The position numbers and the translations under genes were made by a program. Below, piece after piece: positions 35,426 through 43,307 of a stretch of 64,000 bases of DNA. This DNA comes from Hymenobacter crusticola (GTDB taxonomy: Bacteria; Bacteroidota; Bacteroidia; Cytophagales; Hymenobacteraceae). Below the pieces are notes generated by a model. It was given only the letters and a program-made list of their open reading frames with translations. It ran no database searches and was not told the DNA's origin. The stretch is from the NCBI RefSeq assembly GCF_002154225.1, contig NZ_MTSE01000017.1, positions 37,389-101,388 of the forward strand, in the 5' to 3' direction. Each line of letters opens with the position of its first letter. The stretch's first letter is position 1.

Positions 35426-35819
35426 AACTTTAATAGGAATGAGTAGGACTTATTTAGTTAATGCCCAAAAGTAACTCATTCCATGGAGTGTAATGCAATA
35501 TTAATAAAATTTAATACTAAAAATTACAGGAATTATTATATAATTATTGAATTAATATAATTATGATTGAATAAAATATAATTTGTTATATATTAATAGA
35601 ATTGAGGTGATCACACATGATGAGCTAGCTGGTAGTAGCAGTCAGCCCTAATAAGGCTCAGCAAGTGCAGGGCGGAAACCTAGGCGAAAGTCGTTGGATG
35701 ACAAGCTACCAGAAACAAAAGAGCCGGACGCTTGGTCCGGCTCAAGAATGCTTGACCTAGATGAAATGACAAAACGAGGGCGAGTTGACGTAAAGCGCCC
35801 ATGCTCGCCATTTACCAAC
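35426..35819. other. AT-rich intergenic region between T9SS and TlpA-like genes
   Basis: The left part (35455-35600) is very AT-rich and probably carries the promoter of the T9SS gene on the reverse strand. The right part holds the terminator of the thioredoxin-like gene. No ORF without overlap to a real gene is visible. Confidence 0.5.
35713..35743 (-). terminator. Intrinsic terminator of the TlpA-like gene
   Basis: The stem GAGCCGGAC/GTCCGGCTC with a 5-base loop; on the reverse strand it is followed by TTTTGTTTC. Confidence 0.75.
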
Positions 35820-36308
35820 TTACTTCAAGAAGCTCTGTACTTGGGCCGTCAGCTCGGCTTGCGTGAATTCTTTCTCAAAGCCGGTCCGCTTTTTCTTCTG
35901 GTTGTTCACTATAAGCGTGTAGGGGATGGCCCCCGTCCATTTCGAGTCGATCTGGCTGAGCCAGGAGTTCGGGTCGGGCTCGTTGAGCAATACCACCTCC
36001 GACTTCAGGCCGCGTTTAGCCACGAAGGGCTTAACCTTTTTGTCAAGCTGTGAGGCGTTATCCATACTCACAAGTAGCACCTTCACCTTTTGCTTCGCGT
36101 AGGTAGTATTTAGCTGCTCAAAGTTGGGTAACTCCTTCACGCACGGAGCGCACCAGGTTGCCCAGAAGTTCACAACGTATGTAGTGTCGCTAGGCCGCGC
36201 GAGGCGCTTCTGCAAATCAGGCAGCTTGATAACAGCTACTTGCTGAGCATAGGTGGTACTAGCGGCCGCCAAACAGCAGCCCAGGGCGAGGACTTTTAGA
36301 TAATGCAT
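35820..36308 (-). CDS. TlpA-like thiol:disulphide oxidoreductase
   Basis: A 162-residue periplasmic thioredoxin-fold protein. The signal peptide (HYLKVLALGCCLAAASTTYAQ) is followed by YVVNFWATWCAPCVKELPNFEQL, with the redox-active W-C-A-P-C, and by the cis-proline motif GAIPYTLIVNN. TlpA/ResA proteins reduce disulphides during cytochrome c maturation or in envelope protein folding. The size is normal for a single-domain TlpA. Cys residues in the signal peptide resemble a lipobox only weakly, so a lipoprotein is unlikely. It is monocistronic with its own terminator. Confidence 0.88.
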   Translation of the reverse strand: MHYLKVLALGCCLAAASTTYAQQVAVIKLPDLQKRLARPSDTTYVVNFWATWCAPCVKELPNFEQLNTTYAKQKVKVLLVSMDNASQLDKKVKPFVAKRGLKSEVVLLNEPDPNSWLSQIDSKWTGAIPYTLIVNNQKKKRTGFEKEFTQAELTAQVQSFLK

Positions 36309-36657
36309 GCTTATAAAACGGTACCCTAGGTTCTTTGTTATCGACCGAGGTTGCTGCGAATACGTGTAAAATAGTGGCGTTAGTTTAAATGGAGGTTGTC
36401 GTTGCTCGCAGTCCTTCCAATGAAGCTGGGCATCGGAAGTACGTATCTTACAAACTGGCAGCGGCTTTTAAGCCGTTTTTGGCGTGGAAAAGCGACCTAG
36501 GTACAAACAAAAAGCAAGCTTCCGTGCTTACTCCCTTACCTTCCGTTTGCTACAAGGTGTTTGCATAATCTGCCGAAAGCAGCGTTAATTTGAGAAACGC
36601 TTGTGCTAGCTACTGGGTATAAGCAGCAAAACATCAACAATCAAAGTCCCCATCCTT
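36309..36657. other. Divergent promoter region, TlpA-like gene and catalase
   Basis: No ORF. Upstream of catalase a TTTG (about 36558) and TAATTTG (about 36588) are 22 bases apart, close to the Bacteroidetes -33/-7 pattern TTG-N17-23-TAnnTTTG with one base missing. An OxyR or PerR operator could not be recognised. Confidence 0.35.
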
Positions 36658-38331
36658 ATGAGCCAAGATCAGAATCAGAATGGCGCCCAACCCGTTTCGG
36701 GCGACGGCACTGGTACGGCCGTAACCGGCGCCGGTACCTCCCAAGATCAGCGTACGGCTGCCGGCGAAGGTGCGCAAACTCTGACCACCCGCCAAGGCCA
36801 CCCCGTATCGAACAACCAGAACCTGCGTACTGTGGGCAACCGCGGACCAGCTACGCTCGAAAATTACCAGTTCATTGAGAAAATCAGCCACTTCGATCGT
36901 GAGCGGGTGCCGGAGCGGGTGGTACACGCCCGGGGTGCTGGGGCGCACGGCGTATTCGAGGCGTACGGCAAGGTAGGCGACGAGCCTATTGAGAAGTACA
37001 CACGCGCGAAGCTGTTCAACACCAAAGGCAAAGAAACGCCAGTGTTCGTGCGCTTCTCCACGGTAGGCCATGGTGGTCACTCGCCTGAGACTCTGCGCGA
37101 CCCACGCGGCTTCGCGGTGAAATTCTACACCGAAGATGGCAACTGGGACCTAGTAGGTAACAACCTGAAGGTGTTCTTTATCCGCGACGCCATCAAGTTC
37201 CCCGACCTAATTCACTCGCAGAAGCCCGATCCGGTGTTTAACCGCCAGACCGGCCAGCGTATCTTCGACTTCATCGCCAACACGCCGGAAGCCATGCACA
37301 TGGTGAGCTTCCTATTTTCGCCTTGGGGCATTCCGGCTAACTACCGCCAGATGCAAGGCTCAGGCGTGAATACCTACAAGTGGGTGAACGCGCAAGGCGA
37401 AGCCGTGCTGGTAAAATACCACTGGGAGCCGCAACAAGGCGTTAAAAACCTAACTGCTGCTGAAGCCGAAGCCATTCAGGCCAAAAACTTCAACCACGCT
37501 ACCCAAGACCTGTTCGACAACATCAAGAAGGGCAATTTCCCCAAGTGGGAGTTGCGCGTGCAGATCATGTCGGACGACGAACATCCTGAGCTCGACTTCG
37601 ATCCGCTTGACGACACCAAGATTTGGCCCGAAGACAAGTTCCCTCACCTGCCCGTGGGTATGATGACGCTGAACAAGAACCCCGAGAACTACTTCGCCGA
37701 AGTAGAGCAATCTGCTTTCGGAACAGGCGTACTTGTAGACGGTCTCGATTTCTCCGACGACAAAATGCTGCAAGGCCGTACGTTCTCGTACTCCGATACC
37801 CAGCGTTACCGCGTAGGCGCTAATTACTTGCAGCTGCCCATCAACGCGCCTAAAAAGCACGTAGCTACAAACCAGCGCGATGGCCAGATGACGTATCACG
37901 TAGACGCGGCGCCGGGCCAAAACCCGCACGTAAACTACGAGCCGAGCAGCCTGAATGGGTTGAAAGAATCGCCGGCTCCTGGTCCTGACCACCAGCCTGC
38001 CTACACGGGCCGTCTGGTACGCCAGACCATCGACCGTACCAATAACTTCGGCCAAGCTGGCGAGCGGTATCGTCTGCACGAAGATTGGGAACGCGACGAC
38101 CTCATCAACAATATGGTGGGTGCGCTAGCCGATGCCGAAAAGGTAATTCAGGACAAGATGATCGAGCTTTGCACCAATTGCGACCCAGATTGGGGCAAGC
38201 GTTTGGCCGACGGCATCAAAGCTGCAAACGCCAATACTGAAGCTGAAGGTGGCAATCAATACAACGAGCGCCAAGCCGACGCCGCTGTAGAGCAAGCTGA
38301 AGAAGTTGCTCACGACGCGAAGCCTTATTAA
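36658..38331 (+). CDS. Monofunctional haem catalase
   Basis: A 557-residue catalase that dismutates hydrogen peroxide to water and oxygen. Catalytic His90 lies in ERVVHARGAGAHG, the distal Asn in GNNLKVFFIRD (about 167-177), and the proximal haem ligand Tyr378 in RTFSYSDTQRYR, with Arg374 before it. The family signature HPELDFDPLDDTKIWPE (about 303-319) is present. The length is intermediate: the core is a small-subunit catalase, extended by an N-terminal low-complexity tail of about 55 residues rich in Gln, Gly, Thr and Ala and a charged C-terminal tail. There is no signal peptide, so it acts in the cytoplasm. Two peroxidases of the Ohr family lie within 10 kb, forming an oxidative stress neighbourhood. 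Confidence 0.95.
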   Translation: MSQDQNQNGAQPVSGDGTGTAVTGAGTSQDQRTAAGEGAQTLTTRQGHPVSNNQNLRTVGNRGPATLENYQFIEKISHFDRERVPERVVHARGAGAHGVFEAYGKVGDEPIEKYTRAKLFNTKGKETPVFVRFSTVGHGGHSPETLRDPRGFAVKFYTEDGNWDLVGNNLKVFFIRDAIKFPDLIHSQKPDPVFNRQTGQRIFDFIANTPEAMHMVSFLFSPWGIPANYRQMQGSGVNTYKWVNAQGEAVLVKYHWEPQQGVKNLTAAEAEAIQAKNFNHATQDLFDNIKKGNFPKWELRVQIMSDDEHPELDFDPLDDTKIWPEDKFPHLPVGMMTLNKNPENYFAEVEQSAFGTGVLVDGLDFSDDKMLQGRTFSYSDTQRYRVGANYLQLPINAPKKHVATNQRDGQMTYHVDAAPGQNPHVNYEPSSLNGLKESPAPGPDHQPAYTGRLVRQTIDRTNNFGQAGERYRLHEDWERDDLINNMVGALADAEKVIQDKMIELCTNCDPDWGKRLADGIKAANANTEAEGGNQYNERQADAAVEQAEEVAHDAKPY

Positions 38332-38361
38332 GGCTAGGTATTAGAAGCAATTCTAGCTACT

Positions 38362-38408
38362 AAATAACCCCGTATCTACCTCGATAGAGTGTAGGTATGG
38401 GGTTATTT
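38362..38408 (+). terminator. Catalase terminator
   Basis: The arms AAATAACCCC/GGGGTTATTT enclose a second stem (TATCTAC/GTAGGTA-like); they end in ATTTATTTTC. Confidence 0.75.
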
Positions 38409-38537
38409 ATTTTCAAGCTCCACTGAAGTAAAAGGTAACCTAGCTCTTGTATAGCGTAGACTTTGGGCGCTGAGCCGTGACACAAGCCAAGTACAGAATA
38501 ATAACATAGGCTACGATCATACATGCCAACTGAGAGT

Positions 38538-38912
38538 TCAAGCTTCGATATTGCGGCTCAGATACTTGGTTAATAATCCACCTAGCACACCAGAGCCCGC
38601 TAATTGGGCTAGGTGGTCGATGAAATCAGTTTGCTCCTTGGTGAGCCAAAGTTGGTCGGCGGGTAAAATGAGGTGGCAAACTCGGATAACGATGCCTACA
38701 GCCAAGCAGATACCTGCCACTACAACGAGACTAAGCACCGTGTAATGAATTACATTTTTGGCGCGTTGGTCACGTCTGTGGGCCCCTTTGCGCTTGTCTT
38801 GCTCAAACCAATCCTGTTCGGCAGTAGCTAGGTTTGTTTTGCGGGCCGGGCGCTTCTCTCCTCGAATAGCGCTCAGGTCGGGTAGGCGCGGGGTATCAGG
38901 CGGCGTTGGCAC
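38538..38912 (-). CDS. Small membrane protein, possible toxin partner of the Panacea protein
   Basis: No family is recognised. The 124-residue protein has a basic, Pro-rich N-terminal region (about 1-52, with KRKGAHRRDQRAK), one strong membrane helix (VIHYTVLSLVVVAGICLAVGIVI, about 55-77) and a C-terminal, moderately hydrophobic, glycine-rich helix (LAQLAGSGVLGGLLTKYL). The start codon overlaps the last 17 bases of the Panacea-domain gene, so the pair is translationally coupled. Panacea (PanA/SocA-like) antitoxins are known to neutralise many unrelated toxins, including small membrane-disrupting ones, so this protein is a plausible toxin. That role is inference from gene order, size and membrane helix only. 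Confidence 0.6.
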   Translation of the reverse strand: MPTPPDTPRLPDLSAIRGEKRPARKTNLATAEQDWFEQDKRKGAHRRDQRAKNVIHYTVLSLVVVAGICLAVGIVIRVCHLILPADQLWLTKEQTDFIDHLAQLAGSGVLGGLLTKYLSRNIEA

Positions 38913-39387
38913 TCGCTAGCTCCTGGTAATAAGTTTGAATGGCGTCGTTGGGAATAACTACAGAGCGGTTATCGCGCCCACCCTTTTGGTGCCAGGTCTC
39001 AAACCATGGCGTATTTTCCTGGTGCGTGAGCGCCGAAAGCTCAACCGCCGAATAATCTTTGTACACGTCCCAGATCTTATCCAGAAAACTAGTAAGGCTC
39101 GGGGTATTAAGTGCATAGTAGACCACATGCCCATTTGGCTCCAGTGTGCCAGCTGGCTCTGTGATGGGGCTGCCGCCATAAGTCTTGAAGCTGTCGTACA
39201 CGGAAGGTACTACGGGGCCATATTTCCACGCTTGCACCCCCTCGGCAATGAGTGGCTCACCCGTCAGGCCTAGGTACCACCCGTGCGCCGCATACACCAG
39301 CTTCACCAGCTTCATCGGTGTCACCGGAACGCCGGTGTCCAACGACTTCCGCACGAAGTAATTCGCAACGGCTACTGCGTTTTCCAT
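38896..39387 (-). CDS. Panacea-domain protein (SocA-like antitoxin, DUF4065)
   Basis: A 163-residue soluble protein with the Panacea/DUF4065 core. AVANYFVRKSLDTGVPVTPMKLVKLVYAAHGWYLG is the conserved N-terminal helix pair (T-P-x-K-L-x-K-L-x-Y-x-A-H-x-W), and EGVQAWKYGPVVPSVYDSFKTYGG is the second motif (A-W-x-Y-G-P-V). These proteins include the antitoxin SocA of Caulobacter and the broad PanA antitoxins of toxin-antitoxin systems. It is complete and precedes the small membrane protein by a 17-base overlap. The typical partner lies next door, which supports a two-gene module. It could instead act in phage contexts, where the same domain is called Gp-like; no phage genes are near. Confidence 0.82.
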   Translation of the reverse strand: MENAVAVANYFVRKSLDTGVPVTPMKLVKLVYAAHGWYLGLTGEPLIAEGVQAWKYGPVVPSVYDSFKTYGGSPITEPAGTLEPNGHVVYYALNTPSLTSFLDKIWDVYKDYSAVELSALTHQENTPWFETWHQKGGRDNRSVVIPNDAIQTYYQELASANAA

Positions 39388-40030
39388 ATTCAGATTATTC
39401 TAAAGCTAACGTGCTGCAACTCTTAGGCAAGACGAAAGTACGGTAAAGTATAGCGTATGTACGAAGAAATACAAATGCTGAATAAACCAAGAGCACTGGC
39501 TCTACATTATTGAAGTGCTTAGTTGGATGTAGAACTAGATATGCCAAACCAAGAAAGCTAGTCTTAGGACAAAGTCAAGTACCAGCATAGCTTGGCTAGG
39601 TATGTAGAATTCGTGCTGAACAGCGCACGAACTGACTTCTACAGCACACCTGTAATTTCAATCTATACTAAAGTTTCGATATGCTGCCAGATGGCGCTAT
39701 GGTGGGTATTATTGTGTTAGCAAAGAGTAATTGTACCGCAAATGCCGTATTCTGCATTTCTTTACCACCGTATTCTTCTCTGTGAAATGCGAGTTCGCAC
39801 GCTGCACCGGTATAGTGTGATATTAGGAATATTGGTGGAAGCATAGGGTAGCAAAGATCGCTACCCAAGAGTTAGAGCTACAACGCAGTAGTGGATCCGA
39901 GGCGGTTGATATTGACCACGCAACAGGGTAGGAGAGGGGGTTCTCGAAGCGATGTTTTGCCAGTGTTTTACCCGCTAAAGCTAAAAACGCCTTCTACGTA
40001 GTGTAGAAGGCGTTTTTGATGGTGTGCTAG
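39388..40030. other. Intergenic region upstream of the Panacea pair, with tRNA terminator
   Basis: No convincing ORF. There is one hairpin TTCGTG/CACGAA around 39610-39632 and the terminator of the tRNA gene at its right end. The left portion should hold the promoter of the Panacea gene, but no clear TAnnTTTG box or operator palindrome stands out. The rest shows nothing I can name. Confidence 0.45.
39983..40017 (-). terminator. Terminator downstream of tRNA-Arg
   Basis: A 15-base-pair stem (AAAAACGCCTTCTAC and its complement) with a 5-base loop, T-rich on both strands. Confidence 0.78.
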
Positions 40031-40102
40031 TGGTCGCGCTAGGAATCGAACCTAGATCGAGAGCTTCGGAAACTCTAATACTATCCGTTGTACGACGCGA
40101 CC
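40031..40102 (-). tRNA. tRNA-Arg (anticodon CCG)
   Basis: On the reverse strand a full cloverleaf of 72 bases can be drawn: acceptor stem GGTCGCG/CGCGACC, D arm GTAC/GTAT, anticodon stem AGAGT/GCTCT with loop TTCCGAA (anticodon CCG, reading CGG), and T arm CTAGG/CCTAG with loop TTCGATT. The discriminator base is A and CCA is not encoded. A terminator-like hairpin follows 14 bases later. Confidence 0.95.
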
Positions 40103-40266
40103 TAGAGTGGCGCAAAAGTAGAGAGAAAAATGTGTGCTGCCAAACCCTATGCGCATTTGCTTAAACTTCTGCTGCGTATTCGTCCTGAAAGAACAGGTAA
40201 CCTAAATGGGCAAAAGCCAGTTAAGCTTATCAGAAAATTACTTCTGCATATATCACCACCTACACC

Positions 40267-40746
40267 ATGAAAAAGAATCTGTATACGGCCGATGCAACGG
40301 CCATTGGCGGCCGCAGCGGCCACGTACGCTCTGCAACGGGTATTATTGACCTCGATATGTCGGTGCCAGAAGGGCTAGGCGGCAAAAAAGGCGCGACTAA
40401 CCCTGAAGAACTATTTGCTGCTGGCTACTCATCGTGTTTCCAACAAGCGCTGCTCGTAATTGCACAGCGTGCTGGCGACAAGCTTGACCCCGAAACAACC
40501 GTACAGTGCTCTGTGACCCTTTTCCAAGAAGGAGAAGGCTATGGTCTAGCCGCCATACTAGACGTCGACCTAAAATCCTTCGACCGTGATAAGACCATTG
40601 ACATGGTGCGTCAGGCCCACAAAATCTGTCCTTACTCGGTAGGTACGCGCGGCAACATGGAAGTAGAGCTTCGTGTGCAAGGTGAGGGTATTCCGGTTGA
40701 GGCCGAAGAAAACGCCGGCGTAGCCGAAAAAGGCGGCGTACAATAA
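40267..40746 (+). CDS. Ohr/OsmC family organic hydroperoxide reductase (copy 1)
   Basis: A 159-residue protein that reduces organic and fatty-acid hydroperoxides with the aid of lipoylated proteins. The peroxidatic Cys57 (AAGYSSCFQQAL) and resolving Cys121 (HKICPYSVGTRGN) are present, as is the family segment GATNPEELFAAGY. It has a C-terminal acidic extension of about 20 residues (EAEENAGVAEKGG) that the second Ohr in this window lacks. No OhrR-type palindrome is visible upstream, so it is probably regulated differently. A bidirectional terminator separates it from sucC. Confidence 0.9.
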   Translation: MKKNLYTADATAIGGRSGHVRSATGIIDLDMSVPEGLGGKKGATNPEELFAAGYSSCFQQALLVIAQRAGDKLDPETTVQCSVTLFQEGEGYGLAAILDVDLKSFDRDKTIDMVRQAHKICPYSVGTRGNMEVELRVQGEGIPVEAEENAGVAEKGGVQ

Positions 40747-40787
40747 TAAGTTGCTTCTGAGACCTAGCTTTGCTTGGCCTTAAGCAT

Positions 40788-40823
40788 AAAAAAGCCCGTC
40801 TGACACGTCAGACGGGCTTTTTT
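40788..40823. terminator. Bidirectional terminator between ohr and sucC
   Basis: The stem GCCCGTCTGA/TCAGACGGGC with loop CACG, flanked by six A and six T residues so it works in both directions for the convergent genes. Confidence 0.9.
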
Positions 40824-40844
40824 GCGGAGCTAGCTTTGGGCAGA

Positions 40845-42047
40845 CTAAGCCGTTTGGCCAGCTAATACTTCTTTCACTTTCTGGGCGGCGTCTTTCAACA
40901 GCACCGCCGAGAATACTTTCAGACCTGATTCGTCGATGATGCGGGCGCCTTCTTCAGCGTTGGTGCCTTGAAGACGCACGATGATCGGTACTTTGATGTC
41001 GCCAATGTTCTTGTAGGCTTCTACCACACCGTTGGCAACCCGGTCGCAACGCACGATACCCCCGAAGATGTTGATCAGGATGGCCTTCACGTTCGGGTCT
41101 TTCAGGATGATGCGGAAACCGGCTTCTACGGTTTGAGCGTTGGCTCCACCTCCTACGTCGAGGAAGTTGGCCGGCTCACCACCGCTCAGCTTGATGATGT
41201 CCATGGTCGCCATAGCTAGACCCGCACCATTTACCATGCAGCCCACGTTGCCGTCGAGCTTCACGTAGTTCAGGTGCGACTCCGAAGCTTCTACTTCCAA
41301 GGGGTCTTCCTCGTTAGTGTCGCGCAGATCGGCAAATGCTTTATGACGATACAAGGCGTTGTCGTCGAGGTTTACTTTGGCGTCAACGGCTAGGATCTTG
41401 TTGTCCGACGTCTTCAACACGGGGTTGATTTCGAACATGGCCGAGTCAGTTTCGTCGTAGGCCTTATAAAGAGCCGTCACGAACTTCACCATCTCTTTGA
41501 AGGCCTCCCCCGACAAACCTAGGTTGAAGGCAATCTTGCGGGCCTGAAACGCTTGCAGGCCTACGCGTGGGTCTACATGCTCGCGGTGGATTTTCTCAGG
41601 ATGCGCCTCGGCTACTTCCTCGATGTCCATGCCACCCTCGGTGGTGTAGATGATAACGTTCTGACCCGTTGCGCGGTCGAGCAGCACGCTCATGTAGTAC
41701 TCTTTCGTTTCCGATTCGCCGGGATAGTACACGTCTTGGGCTACCAAGATTTTGTGCACTTTACGACCCTCGGGTCCCGTCTGCTTGGTTACGAGCTGCA
41801 TGCCGATGATCTGGCCGGCAATGTCTTTTACTTGCTCCAGGTTTTTTGCCAGCTTCACGCCGCCCCCTTTGCCGCGGCCACCGGCGTGGATTTGGGCTTT
41901 AATTACGTGCCAGCTCGTGCCGGTTTCCTCCGTCAAGCGCTTAGCAGCTGCTACGGCTTCTTCTGGCGTGTCGGCCACGATGCCTTCTTGCACCCGGACG
42001 CCGTAGCTTTTTAAAATTTCTTTACCCTGATACTCGTGAATGTTCAT
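40845..42047 (-). CDS. sucC: Succinate-CoA ligase, beta subunit
   Basis: A 400-residue ATP-grasp enzyme subunit of the citric acid cycle. It converts succinyl-CoA, ADP (or GDP) and phosphate to succinate, CoA and ATP with the alpha subunit. The start MNIHEYQGKEILKSYGV is the standard N terminus. VIKAQIHAGGRGKGGGVKLA is the ATP-grasp glycine-rich loop, and FEINPVLKTSDNKILAVDAKVNLDDNALYRH and LLINIFGGIVRCDRVANGVV are family hallmarks. Length is normal. The alpha-subunit gene sucD is not adjacent, as is common in Bacteroidetes. It has its own promoter region shared divergently with the ATPase gene. Confidence 0.96.
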   Translation of the reverse strand: MNIHEYQGKEILKSYGVRVQEGIVADTPEEAVAAAKRLTEETGTSWHVIKAQIHAGGRGKGGGVKLAKNLEQVKDIAGQIIGMQLVTKQTGPEGRKVHKILVAQDVYYPGESETKEYYMSVLLDRATGQNVIIYTTEGGMDIEEVAEAHPEKIHREHVDPRVGLQAFQARKIAFNLGLSGEAFKEMVKFVTALYKAYDETDSAMFEINPVLKTSDNKILAVDAKVNLDDNALYRHKAFADLRDTNEEDPLEVEASESHLNYVKLDGNVGCMVNGAGLAMATMDIIKLSGGEPANFLDVGGGANAQTVEAGFRIILKDPNVKAILINIFGGIVRCDRVANGVVEAYKNIGDIKVPIIVRLQGTNAEEGARIIDESGLKVFSAVLLKDAAQKVKEVLAGQTA

Positions 42048-42234
42048 AGGGGGTCAATCAGTGGAAAGTGGTAACTAGGCACGAAAGTAGGTAATAATAA
42101 CGGAGCACGGAAGTGTAAAAATGGGGTCGGAGTTTGGCTAGGTTGCGACCCTAATGGTCGTGCGAACGTAAGGATTAGCACGTCAGCCCGACAATTATCC
42201 CGCAACTACTACCCCCACAACCATCTACAATCCG

Positions 42235-42242
42235 TAGATTTG
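42235..42242 (+). promoter_or_regulatory. Candidate -7 promoter box for the LolD-like gene
   Basis: TAGATTTG matches the Bacteroidetes consensus TAnnTTTG and lies 33 bases before the TTG start. No good -33 TTG at the right spacing was found. A second match, TACCTTTG at 42270, overlaps the start codon itself. Confidence 0.4.
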
Positions 42243-42274
42243 TCTCGTCCCGCTCATTCAACTTTGACCTACCT

Positions 42275-42928
42275 TTGCTGCAGGCCATCAACATTCGTAA
42301 GCGCTATAACACGCTGGAAGTACTCAAAGGCATCGACCTGACTATTGAAAAGTCGGAAATCGTTTCCATTGTTGGTTCGTCAGGCGCCGGCAAAAGCACG
42401 CTGCTGCACATCCTCGGCACGCTCGACAATCCCGATTCGGGGGAGGTGCTCTTTGATGGAGAATCGGTGAGCTCACTCAAGCGCTCCGACCTAGCCCGGT
42501 TCCGTAACCGTCATATTGGGTTCATCTTTCAGTTTCACAACCTACTGCCCGAGTTTACGGCCCTCGAGAACGTGTGCTTGCCAGCGTATTTAGCAGGACG
42601 GTCGGAGAAGGAAACCCGCGTGCGGGCCCGTGAACTGCTCGGTATGCTTAACCTAGAGCGCCGCGCCGACCACAAGCCCAGTGAGATGAGCGGGGGCGAG
42701 CAACAACGCACGGCTGTAGCGCGCGCCCTCATCAACTCGCCCGAAATCATCTTCGCCGACGAACCTAGTGGCAACCTCGATTCGCAGAATGCGCAGGAAC
42801 TACACCAGATTTTCTTCTTGCTGCGCAAAGAACTAGGGCAGACATTCGTGATTGTCACCCACAACGATCAGCTGGCCGAAATGGCCGACCGCAAAATCAT
42901 TATGAAGGACGGCTACATTTCAGAGTAA
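42275..42928 (+). CDS. ABC transporter ATPase, LolD-like
   Basis: A 217-residue ATPase subunit of the MacB/LolD family. It has Walker A GSSGAGKST (about 34-42), the Q-loop in FQFHNLLPEFTALENV, the signature MSGGEQQR, Walker B IIFADEPSGNLD and the H-loop VTHND. LolD works with LolC/LolE to release lipoproteins from the inner membrane; MacB-type relatives export peptides. No permease gene is adjacent, so this is an orphan ATPase, as is common for lolD in Bacteroidetes. The TTG start gives MLQAINIRKRY, the normal opening of the family; no ATG is available. Confidence 0.87.
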   Translation: MLQAINIRKRYNTLEVLKGIDLTIEKSEIVSIVGSSGAGKSTLLHILGTLDNPDSGEVLFDGESVSSLKRSDLARFRNRHIGFIFQFHNLLPEFTALENVCLPAYLAGRSEKETRVRARELLGMLNLERRADHKPSEMSGGEQQRTAVARALINSPEIIFADEPSGNLDSQNAQELHQIFFLLRKELGQTFVIVTHNDQLAEMADRKIIMKDGYISE

Positions 42929-42949
42929 CCTGTTGAAACGAAATGCGTT

Positions 42950-42994
42950 AATAAGCCTGCCAGGATCTCGGTTCTGGCAGGCTTATTCTTTTTC
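42950..42994 (+). terminator. Terminator of the LolD-like gene
   Basis: The stem AATAAGCCTGCCAG/CTGGCAGGCTTATT with a 10-base loop, followed by CTTTTTC. Confidence 0.87.
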
Positions 42995-43307
42995 GGAACG
43001 CGTCCGAAATGGCAACGGACCGGCGCTGTGGCCGACTGCTTGGGTGCGCAACCTGGCGGTCGGCTGTTGTTTTTCTAAAGCTTTGCTTGCTAACTGACTA
43101 CTTGATAAAGGCAACTAAATCAATTTTTTGAAGAGAACAGCACTTTTAAGATGTTTGTCTAAGGAATTTAGTAAGTTTGTTTTTGTATAGATTTATAAAC
43201 GACTGATTATCAGAGATAAAATTTACTAAAAAAGGCATGGATTTTTGCACCTTTCAAGAGTATCTTTAGTTCTATATCTGAACATCACAACGTACTACAG
43301 GACACTT
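42995..43307 (+). other. Promoter region of the gene at 43308
   Basis: No ORF. TAAGTTTG at 43172-43179 matches TAnnTTTG, with a TTTG 15 bases upstream (shorter than the ideal spacing). If used, the leader would be about 120 bases long. The DNA is AT-rich from 43080 on. Confidence 0.4.

Noticed and set aside
35694..36053. A 119-codon forward ORF
   Set aside because: Antisense to the TlpA-like gene and its terminator; the opposite strand has a clear WCAPC thioredoxin.
37450..38079. A 209-codon reverse ORF inside catalase
   Set aside because: Long only because of the GC-rich codon pattern of the catalase gene on the other strand.
40031..40102. An attachment site at tRNA-Arg
   Set aside because: No integrase gene nearby and no repeat of the tRNA 3' end was noticed in the window.
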